The notes below the pieces were generated by a model. It searched no databases. It was given only the letters and a program-made list of their open reading frames with translations, and was not told the DNA's origin. Shown in pieces: positions 50,521 through 59,548 of a stretch of 64,000 bases of DNA; the stretch's first letter is position 1, and each line of letters begins with the position of its first letter. Source of the stretch: Empedobacter tilapiae (GTDB taxonomy: Bacteria > Bacteroidota > Bacteroidia > Flavobacteriales > Weeksellaceae); assembly GCF_004785645.1 (NCBI RefSeq), contig NZ_SRPE01000007.1, positions 62,001 to 126,000 of the forward strand. Reading direction: 5' to 3'. The translations under genes and the position numbers were made by a program.

Positions 50521-51225
50521 ATGAAAATTGCATTAATAGGATACGGAAAAATGGGAAAAGCCATTGAAGAAATTTTAATTCAACGCGGACACGAAGTTGT
50601 ACTTAAAATATCTCGTACTCCACTTGCGGAAGAATTAAATGATGTTGAAGTTGCAATAGAATTTTCTAGACCAGAATTTGCTTACGACAACCTTAAAGTA
50701 TTACTTAAAAATAGAGTCGCAACAATTTGTGGAACAACAGGATGGTTAGATAAACAAGAAGAAATTAATCATTTAGCAATTTCAAATAATACCGCTTTTT
50801 TATATGCTTCTAACTTTAGTTTGGGCGTTAATTTATTCTTCGAATTAAATTCTATTTTAGCTCGAATGATGAATAAATATCGTAACGAATATCAAATTAA
50901 TCTAGAAGAAATTCATCATACACAAAAGCTTGATGCACCTTCTGGAACAGCGATTACAATTGCCGAAGGAATTATTGATAATTCAACGTATAATTCTTGG
51001 TCGATGGACGAAAAAGCAAAAGATATTATTCCAGTTGAAGCAAAAAGAATTGAAGATGTTCCCGGAACACATATCGTACAATATAACTCTGATGTAGACA
51101 CTATTGAGATTTCTCATACAGCACATTCCCGCAAAGGTTTTGCTCTTGGAGCCGTGATTGCTGCAGAATGGATTTGGAATAAACAAGGTGTTTTCACAAT
51201 GAAAGATGTACTTGAATTAAACTAA
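50521..51225 (+). CDS. dapB: 4-hydroxy-tetrahydrodipicolinate reductase
   Basis: A 234-residue NAD(P)H-dependent reductase, the second step of the DapA-DapB part of lysine/diaminopimelate synthesis. The Rossmann start MKIALIGYGKMGKAIEEIL, the CGTTGWLDKQ block, FSLGVNLFFEL, and EIHHTQKLDAPSGTA with the catalytic His and Lys are present. The protein is shorter than E. coli DapB (273), as in other flavobacteria. It lies between DUF5683 and lepB with gaps of 9 and 26 bases; its pathway partner dapA is at 29921. Confidence 0.94.
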   Translation: MKIALIGYGKMGKAIEEILIQRGHEVVLKISRTPLAEELNDVEVAIEFSRPEFAYDNLKVLLKNRVATICGTTGWLDKQEEINHLAISNNTAFLYASNFSLGVNLFFELNSILARMMNKYRNEYQINLEEIHHTQKLDAPSGTAITIAEGIIDNSTYNSWSMDEKAKDIIPVEAKRIEDVPGTHIVQYNSDVDTIEISHTAHSRKGFALGAVIAAEWIWNKQGVFTMKDVLELN

Positions 51226-51251
51226 ATTAAAATACTAAATATCAAAAACTT

Positions 51252-52814
51252 ATGCATGTACTAATTTACTGGTTAATTGGTTTTATTATTGCCAATATAA
51301 TCTTTGGAGCTGCAACTTGGAAATTATATAAAAATGCTGGAAAGCAAGCAATTCAAGCTTATATTCCTTTTCTAAATATTTGGAAAGGTTTAGAAATTAT
51401 TCACCGTCCAAAATGGTGGATTATTCTATTTTATTTGCCAATTGTTGGTCCTATTTTTTGGTTAGTATTCTTTGTTGATTTAGGAGATTCTTACGGAAAA
51501 ATTGAAACAAAAGACAAAGTCATTATGGTTTTGACTTTAGGTTTATACATTTTTGCAGTTAATTATTCTGATAATCCAAAATATTTAGGACCAGAAAAAC
51601 GCAAACCAACATTTGTTTCTTCATTGATTTTTGCCCTTGTTCTGGCTACTTTGGTTCATAACTGGTTTATTCAACCAATGATTGTTCCAACAGGATCGAT
51701 GGAAAATACAATCAAAATTGGTGATGCTTTATTTGTAGAAAAAGTAAGTCACGGAGCGCGTGTTCCTATGACGCCAATCGGAATTCCGTTCTCTGAGTTT
51801 ATTTACCGTGATGGTTTTATCGACAAAGCACGCTTACCTTATATGCGTATTCCAGGTTGGAGAGATTTAAAATCGAACGATATTGTAGTTTTCAACTATC
51901 CTACAGATTCTATTTACAATGCTATTGATCGTAAAGATGCATATGTAAAACGTTTAGTAGGTTTACCTGGAGAAACTGTACAAATTCGTAATGGAGTTTT
52001 ATATGTAAACGATAAAAAATTCATTCCGAAAAAAGATGCACAAGTTCAACATGCTTATACAGTTATTGTAAAAACTCCTTTCAGCGATAAATTATTATAC
52101 GATAATTTTGGAATCATAAGTACAGATTATAATGCTGCAAAACAAGGTGACGGAACATTTATTTATCAGTTTGCTGCCTTAACTGATGCTCATGTTACAG
52201 CAATGAAATCTAATGCAAATGTAGTTTCTGTTGAGCCTATTTTGCAACCTGTCGGTGAAAAAACGGAACATATTGTAAATGGAAAAATTGATAGTACAAA
52301 CACTATTTTTCCAGTAAACAAAAACTGGAATCCTGATCAATACGGACCTTTATATATTCCGAAAAGAGGTGACGTAGTAGATATTAACGAAGAAACTTTA
52401 GCGCAGTATATTAACATTATTCGTCGCTATGAAAACAATACATTAAGAGTTGATTCTACAAACGGGAAGTTTGATGTATTTATCAATGATCAAAAAACAA
52501 ATAAATACGAAATCAAACAAAATTATTATTTTATGGTTGGTGATAACAGAAATCAATCATTAGATGCACGTTTCTTTGGTTATGTTGGAGAAGATCATAT
52601 TATTGGTCGTCCAATTATGATTTGGGCAAATATGAACGGAATGTTCGAACCTGCTGCTCCTAAGAAATTTATTTGGAATCGTTTCTTTACATCAATCAAT
52701 AATGATAATCCTGACAAAACTTCTTATGGAATTTACGTTTTAATTGCGTTAATTGGTTGGATTGGATACGATATTGTGAAAGCTCGTAAAGAGAAAAAGA
52801 AGAACAAATACTAA
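51252..52814 (+). CDS. lepB: Signal peptidase I
   Basis: A 520-residue inner-membrane serine protease that removes signal peptides. The N-terminus has three hydrophobic helices. Catalytic Ser149 lies in VPTGSMENTIKIGD and the general-base Lys233 in AYVKRLVGLPGETVQ. The conserved box GDNRNQSLDARFFGYVGEDHIIGRP follows near 430-454, and a C-terminal hydrophobic helix (GIYVLIALIGWIGYDIV) ends the protein. About 130 extra residues separate the Lys region from the GDNR box, the long form usual in Bacteroidota. In the par cluster, between dapB and wbqC. Confidence 0.93.
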   Translation: MHVLIYWLIGFIIANIIFGAATWKLYKNAGKQAIQAYIPFLNIWKGLEIIHRPKWWIILFYLPIVGPIFWLVFFVDLGDSYGKIETKDKVIMVLTLGLYIFAVNYSDNPKYLGPEKRKPTFVSSLIFALVLATLVHNWFIQPMIVPTGSMENTIKIGDALFVEKVSHGARVPMTPIGIPFSEFIYRDGFIDKARLPYMRIPGWRDLKSNDIVVFNYPTDSIYNAIDRKDAYVKRLVGLPGETVQIRNGVLYVNDKKFIPKKDAQVQHAYTVIVKTPFSDKLLYDNFGIISTDYNAAKQGDGTFIYQFAALTDAHVTAMKSNANVVSVEPILQPVGEKTEHIVNGKIDSTNTIFPVNKNWNPDQYGPLYIPKRGDVVDINEETLAQYINIIRRYENNTLRVDSTNGKFDVFINDQKTNKYEIKQNYYFMVGDNRNQSLDARFFGYVGEDHIIGRPIMIWANMNGMFEPAAPKKFIWNRFFTSINNDNPDKTSYGIYVLIALIGWIGYDIVKARKEKKKNKY

Positions 52815-52913
52815 CAAAAAGAACGATTATAATCCTCTTAATTATAAAATAACAACACTATAAATGTGCATTATAAGCTACTTGTAATGCACATTTCCAT
52901 ATAAAATAATAGA

Positions 52914-53519
52914 ATGAAAAATACGTTTGCAGCTTTTTATTTTGGACCGATTGATTACTATGCAGAAATGGTAAAAAGCCAAACTTTGGATATCGAAGTT
53001 CAAGAAAATTTTCAAAAACAAACTTACCGTAACCGCATGAATATTTTAGGCGCAAACGGTAAATTGATGTTGAATATTCCAATCTTACATAACGGAACTC
53101 GTTTGTTCAAAGATTTGCAACCTTCTTACGAATATGATTGGCAAAAAGAACACATCAAATCATTAAAATCAGCTTATCAAAGTTCTCCATATTTCGAATA
53201 TTATGAAGATGAAGTTATTCCGATTTTAGAACAAAAAGAGAAATTTCTTTTAGATTTTAATCTAAAAACTATTGATTTTATCAATAAGAAATTAAGCTTA
53301 GATTTGGATATTTCAAAAACTGAAACCTATCAAGATTTAAATCCTGAAAATGATTTCAGAAATCAATTTTCTGCTAAAAAAGCTTCTCAATACAACTTAC
53401 CAGAATATGCACAAGTTTTTGATGATAAATTTGAGTTTATAGAAGGTTTGAGTATCTTAGATTTACTTTTTAGCGAAGGGCCAAGTGCCGCAGTATATTT
53501 AAAAAACTTAATAAAATAA
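52914..53519 (+). CDS. WbqC-family protein
   Basis: A 201-residue WbqC-like protein. FYFGPIDYYAEMVKSQTLDIEV, KQTYRNRMNILGANGKLMLNIPI and QPSYEYDWQKEHIKSLKSAYQSSPYFEYYEDEV are the conserved blocks. The family is often found in O-antigen and polysaccharide gene clusters and has been proposed to act in sugar modification, but no reaction is firmly established for this flavobacterial form. It comes 99 bases after lepB and 4 bases before the subtilase gene, as in related genomes. Confidence 0.85.
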   Translation: MKNTFAAFYFGPIDYYAEMVKSQTLDIEVQENFQKQTYRNRMNILGANGKLMLNIPILHNGTRLFKDLQPSYEYDWQKEHIKSLKSAYQSSPYFEYYEDEVIPILEQKEKFLLDFNLKTIDFINKKLSLDLDISKTETYQDLNPENDFRNQFSAKKASQYNLPEYAQVFDDKFEFIEGLSILDLLFSEGPSAAVYLKNLIK

Positions 53520-53523
53520 CAAC

Positions 53524-55125
53524 ATGAGAAAATTATTTATTGCTTTAGGATTTGCCTTTACATTAGGGTTTGCTCAAGCACAAACAACAGAAGTACCAAA
53601 AGAAAAATGGTATCATGCAGGTGTAGAACAAACAGGTATTTATGGTGTAAATACAGATCAAGCTTTACAATTTTTAAAAGACAACAAGAGAAAAGCAAAT
53701 ACAATTGTTGTAGGTGTTTTAGACAGTGGTGTTGAGAATTTTCACGAAGATTTGAAAGCGAATATGTGGTCAAATCCAAAAGAAATTCCAGGAAACGGAA
53801 TTGATGATGATAAAAATGGTTACATCGACGATGTACACGGTTGGTCTTTTTTAGGAACAGCAAAAGGAATCAATTACAATGATGATACAACTGAGGTAAC
53901 ACGTATTTACAAAGCTTTATCATCTAAATATGCAACTTTCGATCAGAAAAAAGATCAAGCTGCAATTGCAAAAAATCCTAGTGAATATGTTGAATTTCAA
54001 AAAATTCAAAAAGAATATTTAAGCGCTGTAGGAAAAGCAAAATATAACCAACAAGTTGCACAATCTAAATTGAATGCAATTGAAGGTGGCGTAAATAAAA
54101 TGGTTCTTGAATTTGGTGATACTAAATTAACTAAAGATATTTTAAAGAATTACCAACCAACAGATTCTCAAATCTTAGAAGCTTTATGGATTTTTGGCGA
54201 ATTAAAAGAAGATCAATGGGTTGGAAAAATGATGAAAGAAGTTTCGAATACCTATTTAGGAGCTGCTCGTCGTGCTGCTAAAGGTGATGCTTTATCTTCT
54301 CATTTAAATTTAGATTTAGTTGATCGCAAAGATGTAGATAATCCAAATGATAAGAAAGAACGTTTTTATGGAAACGGAGATTCTAACGGACCTGAGTCTT
54401 CTCACGGAACTCACGTTGCTGGAATTATTGGTGCTGTAAGAGGAAATAATATCGGTTCAGAAGGAACTGTTGGAGGAAATAATGTGAAAATTATGTCGGT
54501 TCGTACAGTTCCAAATGGAGATGAGCGAGATAAAGATGTTGCAAATGCTATTTATTATGCAGTTGACAATGGAGCAAAAATCTTAAATATGTCTTTCGGA
54601 AAACCTTATTCTCCTGATGCAGATTTAGTTTGGGACGCTTTTAAATATGCATCTGATAAAGGTGTTTTAATTGTTAAAGCAGCAGGAAATAGCAACGAAG
54701 ATATTGATGTTCATGTTCATTATCCTACTAATTTCAGAAATGGAAATATTGTTTCTAAATCTGTTCTTACGGTTGGTGCTTCTACAAAGGACCCAAATGC
54801 TTTGAAAGCTCGCTTCTCTAATTATGGCAAAAAATCGGTAGATGTTTTTGGTCCAGGACAAGAGATCTATGCAACTTATCCAGGAGTTGATCAATATCGT
54901 TTCTTAAACGGAACTTCTATGGCCTCACCTGCTGTTGCTGGTGTTGCAGCATTGGTTTGGTCACATTATCCAAAATTAACAGCAGAAGATATTCGTAATA
55001 TTTTAATGGAAACAGTAAATAAAAACGATCAATTAAAAGACATTTCTGTTACTGGAGGTGTTGTAGATTCTTACAAAGCCGTACAAAAAGCTGAGGAAAT
55101 TTACAAACAACGTAAATTGAAATAA
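53524..55125 (+). CDS. Secreted S8 (subtilisin-like) serine protease
   Basis: A 533-residue protein with a signal peptide ending at FAQAQ. The subtilase triad is Asp67 (GVLDSGVENF), His294 (SSHGTHVAGI) and Ser465 (NGTSMASPAVAG), with oxyanion Asn in KAAGNSNEDI. The Asp-His distance of about 227 residues is far above the usual 30-40. The insertion (about 90-280) is helical and Lys-rich and contains GDTKLTKDILKNYQ. There is no C-terminal type IX sorting domain; the protein ends EEIYKQRKLK, so it is probably periplasmic or outer-membrane associated. Four bases after wbqC, with a strong terminator. Confidence 0.9.
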   Translation: MRKLFIALGFAFTLGFAQAQTTEVPKEKWYHAGVEQTGIYGVNTDQALQFLKDNKRKANTIVVGVLDSGVENFHEDLKANMWSNPKEIPGNGIDDDKNGYIDDVHGWSFLGTAKGINYNDDTTEVTRIYKALSSKYATFDQKKDQAAIAKNPSEYVEFQKIQKEYLSAVGKAKYNQQVAQSKLNAIEGGVNKMVLEFGDTKLTKDILKNYQPTDSQILEALWIFGELKEDQWVGKMMKEVSNTYLGAARRAAKGDALSSHLNLDLVDRKDVDNPNDKKERFYGNGDSNGPESSHGTHVAGIIGAVRGNNIGSEGTVGGNNVKIMSVRTVPNGDERDKDVANAIYYAVDNGAKILNMSFGKPYSPDADLVWDAFKYASDKGVLIVKAAGNSNEDIDVHVHYPTNFRNGNIVSKSVLTVGASTKDPNALKARFSNYGKKSVDVFGPGQEIYATYPGVDQYRFLNGTSMASPAVAGVAALVWSHYPKLTAEDIRNILMETVNKNDQLKDISVTGGVVDSYKAVQKAEEIYKQRKLK

Positions 55126-55140
55126 TTTTAATACAACTAA

Positions 55141-55175
55141 AAAAATCAGATTAGATAAATTCTAATCTGATTTTT
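55141..55175 (+). terminator. Terminator after the S8 protease gene
   Basis: 14-bp stem AAAAATCAGATTAG (55141-55154) and CTAATCTGATTTTT (55162-55175), 7-base loop, then more T. Confidence 0.85.
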
Positions 55176-55215
55176 TTTGATTTAAACTTTTAAAAATATA
55201 AATCAAAAAAAGTCT

Positions 55216-55223
55216 TATATTTG
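55216..55223 (+). promoter_or_regulatory. -7 promoter box (TATATTTG) of the ABC-F gene
   Basis: Exact TAnnTTTG match 114 bases before the ABC-F start codon. It predicts a leader of about 108 bases. Confidence 0.6.
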
Positions 55224-55251
55224 CGCACAACTTTTTAAAGTAAGATTATAC

Positions 55252-55337
55252 ATGTAAAATAGAATTTCTTTCAGACACATTAAAAACAGCAACTATATCA
55301 TAGTTGTAATATTGTTTCATCTATAAAGAAAGAAATT
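55252..55337 (+). promoter_or_regulatory. Structured leader of the ABC-F gene, candidate attenuator
   Basis: AATTTCTTTC (55263-55272) is perfectly complementary to GAAAGAAATT (55328-55337), the ten bases directly before the ATG at 55338. Pairing would hide the ribosome-binding region. Between them CAACTAT (55290-55296) and ATAGTTG (55300-55306) form a small hairpin with loop ATC. A start-stop codon pair ATG-TAA lies at 55252-55257. The layout fits translational attenuation, where a stalled ribosome upstream frees the start region. No real leader peptide is encoded. Confidence 0.5.
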
Positions 55338-56933
55338 ATGTTAATCTTACAAAATATTTCATATACACATTTAAACAATAATGTCTTGTTTAAGGACATT
55401 AATCTTATCGTAAATAATCACCAAAAAATAGCATTAATAGGTAATAATGGAACTGGTAAATCAACATTATTTAAAATTATTGCAAGTGAATTAAAACCTT
55501 CTACTGGAGAAAAAATAATAGAAAAGATTCCTTATTATATTCCTCAAATTTTTGGACAATATAATCATTTAACAATTTCTCAAGCATTGAAAGTTGATAA
55601 AAAACTTTCGGCATTAAAAGAAATCTTAAATGGAAATGTAACAGAAGAAAATTATTCTTTGTTAGATGATGACTGGTCTATTGAAGAACGTTGTATTAAT
55701 GCTTTACAACATTGGAATTTAGTCAATCTTGATTTTGAACAAAAAATAGAAACATTAAGTGGCGGACAAAAAATGAAAGTTTTCCTTGCAGGAATCATGA
55801 TTCATCAACCTGAATTTATTCTATTAGACGAACCAAGTAATCATTTAGACAGCGTAACTAGACAGCTTTTGTATGACTTTGTTTTATCTACTAAAAGTAC
55901 TTTAATGATAATAAGTCATGATAAAAAACTACTCCAATTATTAGATACAATTTGTGAATTGAGTAAAAATGGAATAAAAACCTATGGTGGTAATTATGAT
56001 TTTTATGAAGAGCAAAAGGTAATTGAAAATAGTGCGTTAAATCTTGATATTAAAAATAAAGAAAAGGCATTAAGAAAAGCCAAAATAAAAGAACGAGAAA
56101 CTACAGAGCGTCAACAAAAATTAGATAGTAGAGGAAAAGGTAAACAAGAGAAAGCAGGAGTAGCAAAGATTATGATGAATACTCTTCGTAATAATGCTGA
56201 AAATAGCTCTGCAAAACTTAAAGATGTTCATTCTCAAAAAATTGATGGAATCTCTAACGATTTACGAGAACTTCGTATCTCGCAAATTGATATGGATAAA
56301 ATGAAATTTGAATTCAATCATTCAGTATTACATAATGGAAAAATTTTATTCACAGCTACTGATATTAATTATTCATACAACACACATCTTATTTGGAAAA
56401 ATGATTTAAACTTTCAAATTATAAGTGGAGAACGTATTGTATTGAAAGGTAATAATGGGTCTGGAAAAACGACATTAGTTAAACTAATACTAGGAAACCT
56501 TAATCCAACTAAAGGAAATACTTTTAGTTCTATTAATTCGTCTATTTATATCGATCAAGATTATTCATTGCTCAATAACAATCTAACTGTATATGAACAA
56601 GCACAAGAATACAATACTATCCCGCTACAAGAGCATGAAATAAAAATAAGACTAAATCGGTTTTTATTTAACAAAAATGACTGGGATAAATCTTGTTCCA
56701 CTTTGAGTGGCGGAGAAAAAATGCGATTACTACTTTGTTGTTTAACAATTACAAGTAAATCTCCTGAAATTATAATTCTTGATGAACCAACAAATAACTT
56801 GGACATTCAGAATGTAGAAATATTAACACAAGCAATTCTTGATTACAAAGGAAGTCTAATTGTTATTTCTCATGATGAATCATTTTTAGAAAAAATAAAT
56901 ATTGGAAAAACAATAGAATTATTGTCTAATTAA
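55338..56933 (+). CDS. ABC-F family ATPase (translation factor / ribosome protection type)
   Basis: A 531-residue protein with two ABC domains and no membrane segment. Domain 1 has Walker A GNNGTGKST, signature LSGGQKMK and Walker B FILLDEPSNHLD. The inter-domain linker (about 235-300) is basic and helical (LRKAKIKERETTERQQKL, KIMMNTLRNNAENSSAKL). Domain 2 has GNNGSGKTT, LSGGEKMRL and IIILDEPTNNLD. ABC-F proteins bind the ribosomal E site; some (Msr, Lsa, Vga, VmlR types) eject antibiotics, others are housekeeping (EttA, Uup). The leader resembles those of inducible resistance members, but the linker does not allow a resistance type to be named. Confidence 0.88.
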   Translation: MLILQNISYTHLNNNVLFKDINLIVNNHQKIALIGNNGTGKSTLFKIIASELKPSTGEKIIEKIPYYIPQIFGQYNHLTISQALKVDKKLSALKEILNGNVTEENYSLLDDDWSIEERCINALQHWNLVNLDFEQKIETLSGGQKMKVFLAGIMIHQPEFILLDEPSNHLDSVTRQLLYDFVLSTKSTLMIISHDKKLLQLLDTICELSKNGIKTYGGNYDFYEEQKVIENSALNLDIKNKEKALRKAKIKERETTERQQKLDSRGKGKQEKAGVAKIMMNTLRNNAENSSAKLKDVHSQKIDGISNDLRELRISQIDMDKMKFEFNHSVLHNGKILFTATDINYSYNTHLIWKNDLNFQIISGERIVLKGNNGSGKTTLVKLILGNLNPTKGNTFSSINSSIYIDQDYSLLNNNLTVYEQAQEYNTIPLQEHEIKIRLNRFLFNKNDWDKSCSTLSGGEKMRLLLCCLTITSKSPEIIILDEPTNNLDIQNVEILTQAILDYKGSLIVISHDESFLEKINIGKTIELLSN

Positions 56934-56943
56934 TAGTAAAAGT

Positions 56944-56974
56944 AAAAGAATAATTCTTATCCATTCTTTTTTTT
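56944..56974 (+). terminator. Weak terminator after the ABC-F gene
   Basis: AAAAGAAT (56944-56951) and ATTCTTTT (56963-56970), 11-base loop, then four more T. Confidence 0.45.
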
Positions 56975-57042
56975 CATTATAAATAAAAAAATAATTTAAC
57001 ACTTCTATGATTTTGATTAGGAGATTTAATAATCTTAACAGC

Positions 57043-57050
57043 TATATTTG
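57043..57050 (+). promoter_or_regulatory. -7 promoter box (TATATTTG) of the desaturase gene
   Basis: Exact TAnnTTTG match 20 bases before the ATG at 57071. Confidence 0.6.
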
Positions 57051-57070
57051 TATAAATTTTAAAATTAATA

Positions 57071-57826
57071 ATGACAGCAGTAATCATTATCTTCATCGTA
57101 CATTGGTATGCCTCTTTATTCTTTCAAACTTTTTTTCATCATAGATATGCATCTCATGCTATGTTCACGATGTCTAGAGCTTGGGAAAAAATATTTCATG
57201 TTTTATCTTGGGTATTCCAAGGTTCATCATATCTAAGTCCATATACTTATGGTGTGATGCACAGACACCATCATGCTTATGCGGATACAGAAAAAGATCC
57301 TCATTCGCCACAATATGATCCAAATTTCTTTGCTATGATGTGGAGAACACGTATAGTTTATAATGAAATTGATCATGACAAAACGCAAGTTTTAGAGAAA
57401 TTTAAAAAAGGTGTTCCTTCTTGGCGATCTTGGGATAGATTTGCTGGAAATAACGCAGTTAGATTAGCTTGGGTAGTTATTTATATATTAATTTATGTTG
57501 CAGTAGATGCTCCATTATGGACATATTTTGTTTTTATTCCTATGCAAGTTTTAATGAGTCCTTTGCATGGAGTAATTATCAATTGGTTTTCTCATAAATT
57601 AGGCTATCGTAATTACGATGTTGGTGATACTTCAACTAATCTAATGCCTATTGATTGGTTAATGTGGGGTGAATGTTTACACAATAATCATCATAAATTT
57701 GGTGGACGTCCAAATTTTGCTACAAAGAAATGGGAATTTGATCCTATGTATCCATGTATTTGGGTAATGAATAAATTAAATATTATTCAATTCAAAAAAG
57801 GAAAATTAGACACAGATTATATGTAA
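57071..57826 (+). CDS. Fatty-acid (acyl-CoA type) desaturase
   Basis: A 251-residue membrane di-iron desaturase of the stearoyl-CoA desaturase/DesC type. All three histidine boxes are present: HHRYASH at 23-29, HRHHHAYAD near 64-72, and HNNHHK near 201-206. Hydrophobic helices lie at the N-terminus (VIIIFIVHWYASLFF) and around 132-168. It introduces double bonds into acyl chains using O2 and electrons from a redox partner, adjusting membrane fluidity. It is shorter than animal forms, lacking N- and C-terminal extensions. Monocistronic, with its own promoter and terminator. Confidence 0.9.
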   Translation: MTAVIIIFIVHWYASLFFQTFFHHRYASHAMFTMSRAWEKIFHVLSWVFQGSSYLSPYTYGVMHRHHHAYADTEKDPHSPQYDPNFFAMMWRTRIVYNEIDHDKTQVLEKFKKGVPSWRSWDRFAGNNAVRLAWVVIYILIYVAVDAPLWTYFVFIPMQVLMSPLHGVIINWFSHKLGYRNYDVGDTSTNLMPIDWLMWGECLHNNHHKFGGRPNFATKKWEFDPMYPCIWVMNKLNIIQFKKGKLDTDYM

Positions 57827-57831
57827 AATAT

Positions 57832-57868
57832 AAAAAAAAGCGATTCAATGTTTGAATCGTTTTTTTTT
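57832..57868. terminator. Bidirectional terminator
   Basis: CGATTCAA (57841-57848) and TTGAATCG (57852-57859), loop TGT, flanked by an A tract and a T tract that extend the stem to 57832-57868. Confidence 0.85.
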
Positions 57869-58475
57869 ATATCTTTTTATAAACTATACTCTCTATATAT
57901 TTCTTGAAAAAAAATTTTTGTTCAACTATTTCAAAATAGGATTCAAAAAAATCTCTCATTTTAGGTAATTGATTAATTTCTAAATTAATTACAACTCTAA
58001 AAAAAACAAACATTAAATTTGTTACAATTCTCTGCCAATCCTCCTGATTTTGATTAAAATCTATATAAAACCAAATACCTTTACTTTTCATATATTCATT
58101 CAATTGTAAAAATAATTTTTCGGCTTTATCTTGATCAAAATGATCAAATAGAAATGATGATATTACAACATCATACTTTTTATCAGTTTCAAAATCAAAA
58201 ATATCAGCAACAATAAAATTTATTTTCAATTTTAAAGTTCTTTCTTTTTTCGCTAGATCAATCATTCTTGAAGAAAAGTCTATATAGTCTATCTCTAAGT
58301 TTAAATTTAATTTCTCTAATTCAGGAATGAATTTTCCTGCTCCTCCTCCTACCCACAATATTTTATCTCCTTTTTTTAAATGTTTTAAAATCAGAAAATG
58401 AGCCTGATGTTGACGATTCAAAAAAATGAATTTACTTAAAGAATGATAATATGGCGCAATAAAATTATAGTTCAT
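57867..58475 (-). CDS. Class I SAM-dependent methyltransferase
   Basis: A 202-residue methyltransferase. Motif I is KILWVGGGAGKFIPEL near residues 38-53 (G-x-G-x-G SAM loop), the acidic post-I residue is in IDYIDFSSRMIDLAKKE, and motif II-like NFIVADIFDFETDKKYDVVISSFLFDHF follows. There is no N-terminal extension. The C-terminal half has a hydrophobic stretch (LMFVFFRVVINLEINQL) that could contact a lipid substrate. It overlaps the UbiA-like gene by one base, so the pair is translationally coupled. The acceptor is unknown; a prenylated or lipid substrate is inferred from the partner. Confidence 0.82.
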   Translation of the reverse strand: MNYNFIAPYYHSLSKFIFLNRQHQAHFLILKHLKKGDKILWVGGGAGKFIPELEKLNLNLEIDYIDFSSRMIDLAKKERTLKLKINFIVADIFDFETDKKYDVVISSFLFDHFDQDKAEKLFLQLNEYMKSKGIWFYIDFNQNQEDWQRIVTNLMFVFFRVVINLEINQLPKMRDFFESYFEIVEQKFFFKKYIESIVYKKI

Positions 58476-59389
58476 TATTCAAATAAAATTACACTTAAAA
58501 TTCCACAAATAGCTTTCAATAAAATCATACCATCAATTGCAATTAAATAATACAAAATAGGTTTCGGACGATTTAATTTAAAAGCAAAAACTGCTAAGCA
58601 AATAATTGGAATTAACATAAACAGAATTCGATGCAAAGGTAAACCATACCAAATGCCAAAAATTACAAAGCTTAGAAAACCTAAAAATATGAAAGGTAAA
58701 ATTATTCTATTTAATGTAAAATGATAGCCATATTTCACAACAAATGTTTTTAAATTCCTATTACTATCATCCTCAAAATCTTTTAAATCAAACAGAATTG
58801 CATTAACAACACAGTACATAAAAGTTTGAGAAAAAAGAAAGTAGAATTTTGCATCAATTATATAATGTGTTTCATTTTTTAACATTAAAAATAAAACAGG
58901 TAAAAATACAGTTGTAATTGCCCATGTCCAACCGATTAAAAACGGCTTCAGAAACGTTGTTTTTCGCAATGAAATACCCAACTTGAAATCATAATATCCA
59001 AATGATAAAAAAGCTGTAAAAATTAGTCCAAAAATCCATTTCCAAGACAATATTTCATAATTGGGTATACATTTTATTGTTAATATAATTCCTGCAACAA
59101 TAGCTACTGTTAATAAGAAATAGGTGAAATATTTAATTGATTTTCTGTAATTTATATAAAATTGTATTCTAGGATTAGAAGATATTTTAATGGTTTTTGG
59201 CACCCTATAAGCATATAAATAGAATAATACTGTGATAGAACTTATAAAAGAATAATATGCAATTGAATTGAAAGGTAATCCTATCTTGATATTTGTTTCA
59301 ATATTTAAGGCTAATGAAAGTAATATTAAAAAAAAATTAGAAAAAAAGATATTTTCGATTATTCGATTTACTACTTTTCGTTCTTTCAT
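58475..59389 (-). CDS. Polytopic membrane protein, UbiA prenyltransferase-like with degenerate first motif
   Basis: A 304-residue protein with about nine hydrophobic helices. AILFDLKDFEDDSNRNLKTFVVKYG near residues 198-222 resembles the second Asp-rich motif of UbiA prenyltransferases. The first motif (N-D-x-x-D-x-x-x-D) is not found; the matching loop reads YLYAYRVPKTIKISSNP. It is therefore a divergent family member that may not bind prenyl diphosphate in the usual way. First gene of a two-gene operon with the methyltransferase (1-base overlap), with a promoter box at 59417-59424. Confidence 0.65.
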   Translation of the reverse strand: MKERKVVNRIIENIFFSNFFLILLSLALNIETNIKIGLPFNSIAYYSFISSITVLFYLYAYRVPKTIKISSNPRIQFYINYRKSIKYFTYFLLTVAIVAGIILTIKCIPNYEILSWKWIFGLIFTAFLSFGYYDFKLGISLRKTTFLKPFLIGWTWAITTVFLPVLFLMLKNETHYIIDAKFYFLFSQTFMYCVVNAILFDLKDFEDDSNRNLKTFVVKYGYHFTLNRIILPFIFLGFLSFVIFGIWYGLPLHRILFMLIPIICLAVFAFKLNRPKPILYYLIAIDGMILLKAICGILSVILFE

Positions 59390-59416
59390 TCATTTATATT
59401 TAATCTTTCGATAGTC

Positions 59417-59424
59417 CAAATGTA
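59417..59424 (-). promoter_or_regulatory. -7 promoter box (TACATTTG)
   Basis: Exact TAnnTTTG match on the minus strand, 28 bases before the UbiA-like gene start. Confidence 0.55.
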
Positions 59425-59548
59425 AGATTTTTACACATTTTTAAAATTTATTTTAAAAGAAAATATAACTTCATTTAAAAAGAAATCAAAAATTTTTAAA
59501 ATTGATTATCTTTAACGTTAATTAAGAATACAATCAAACACAACAAAA

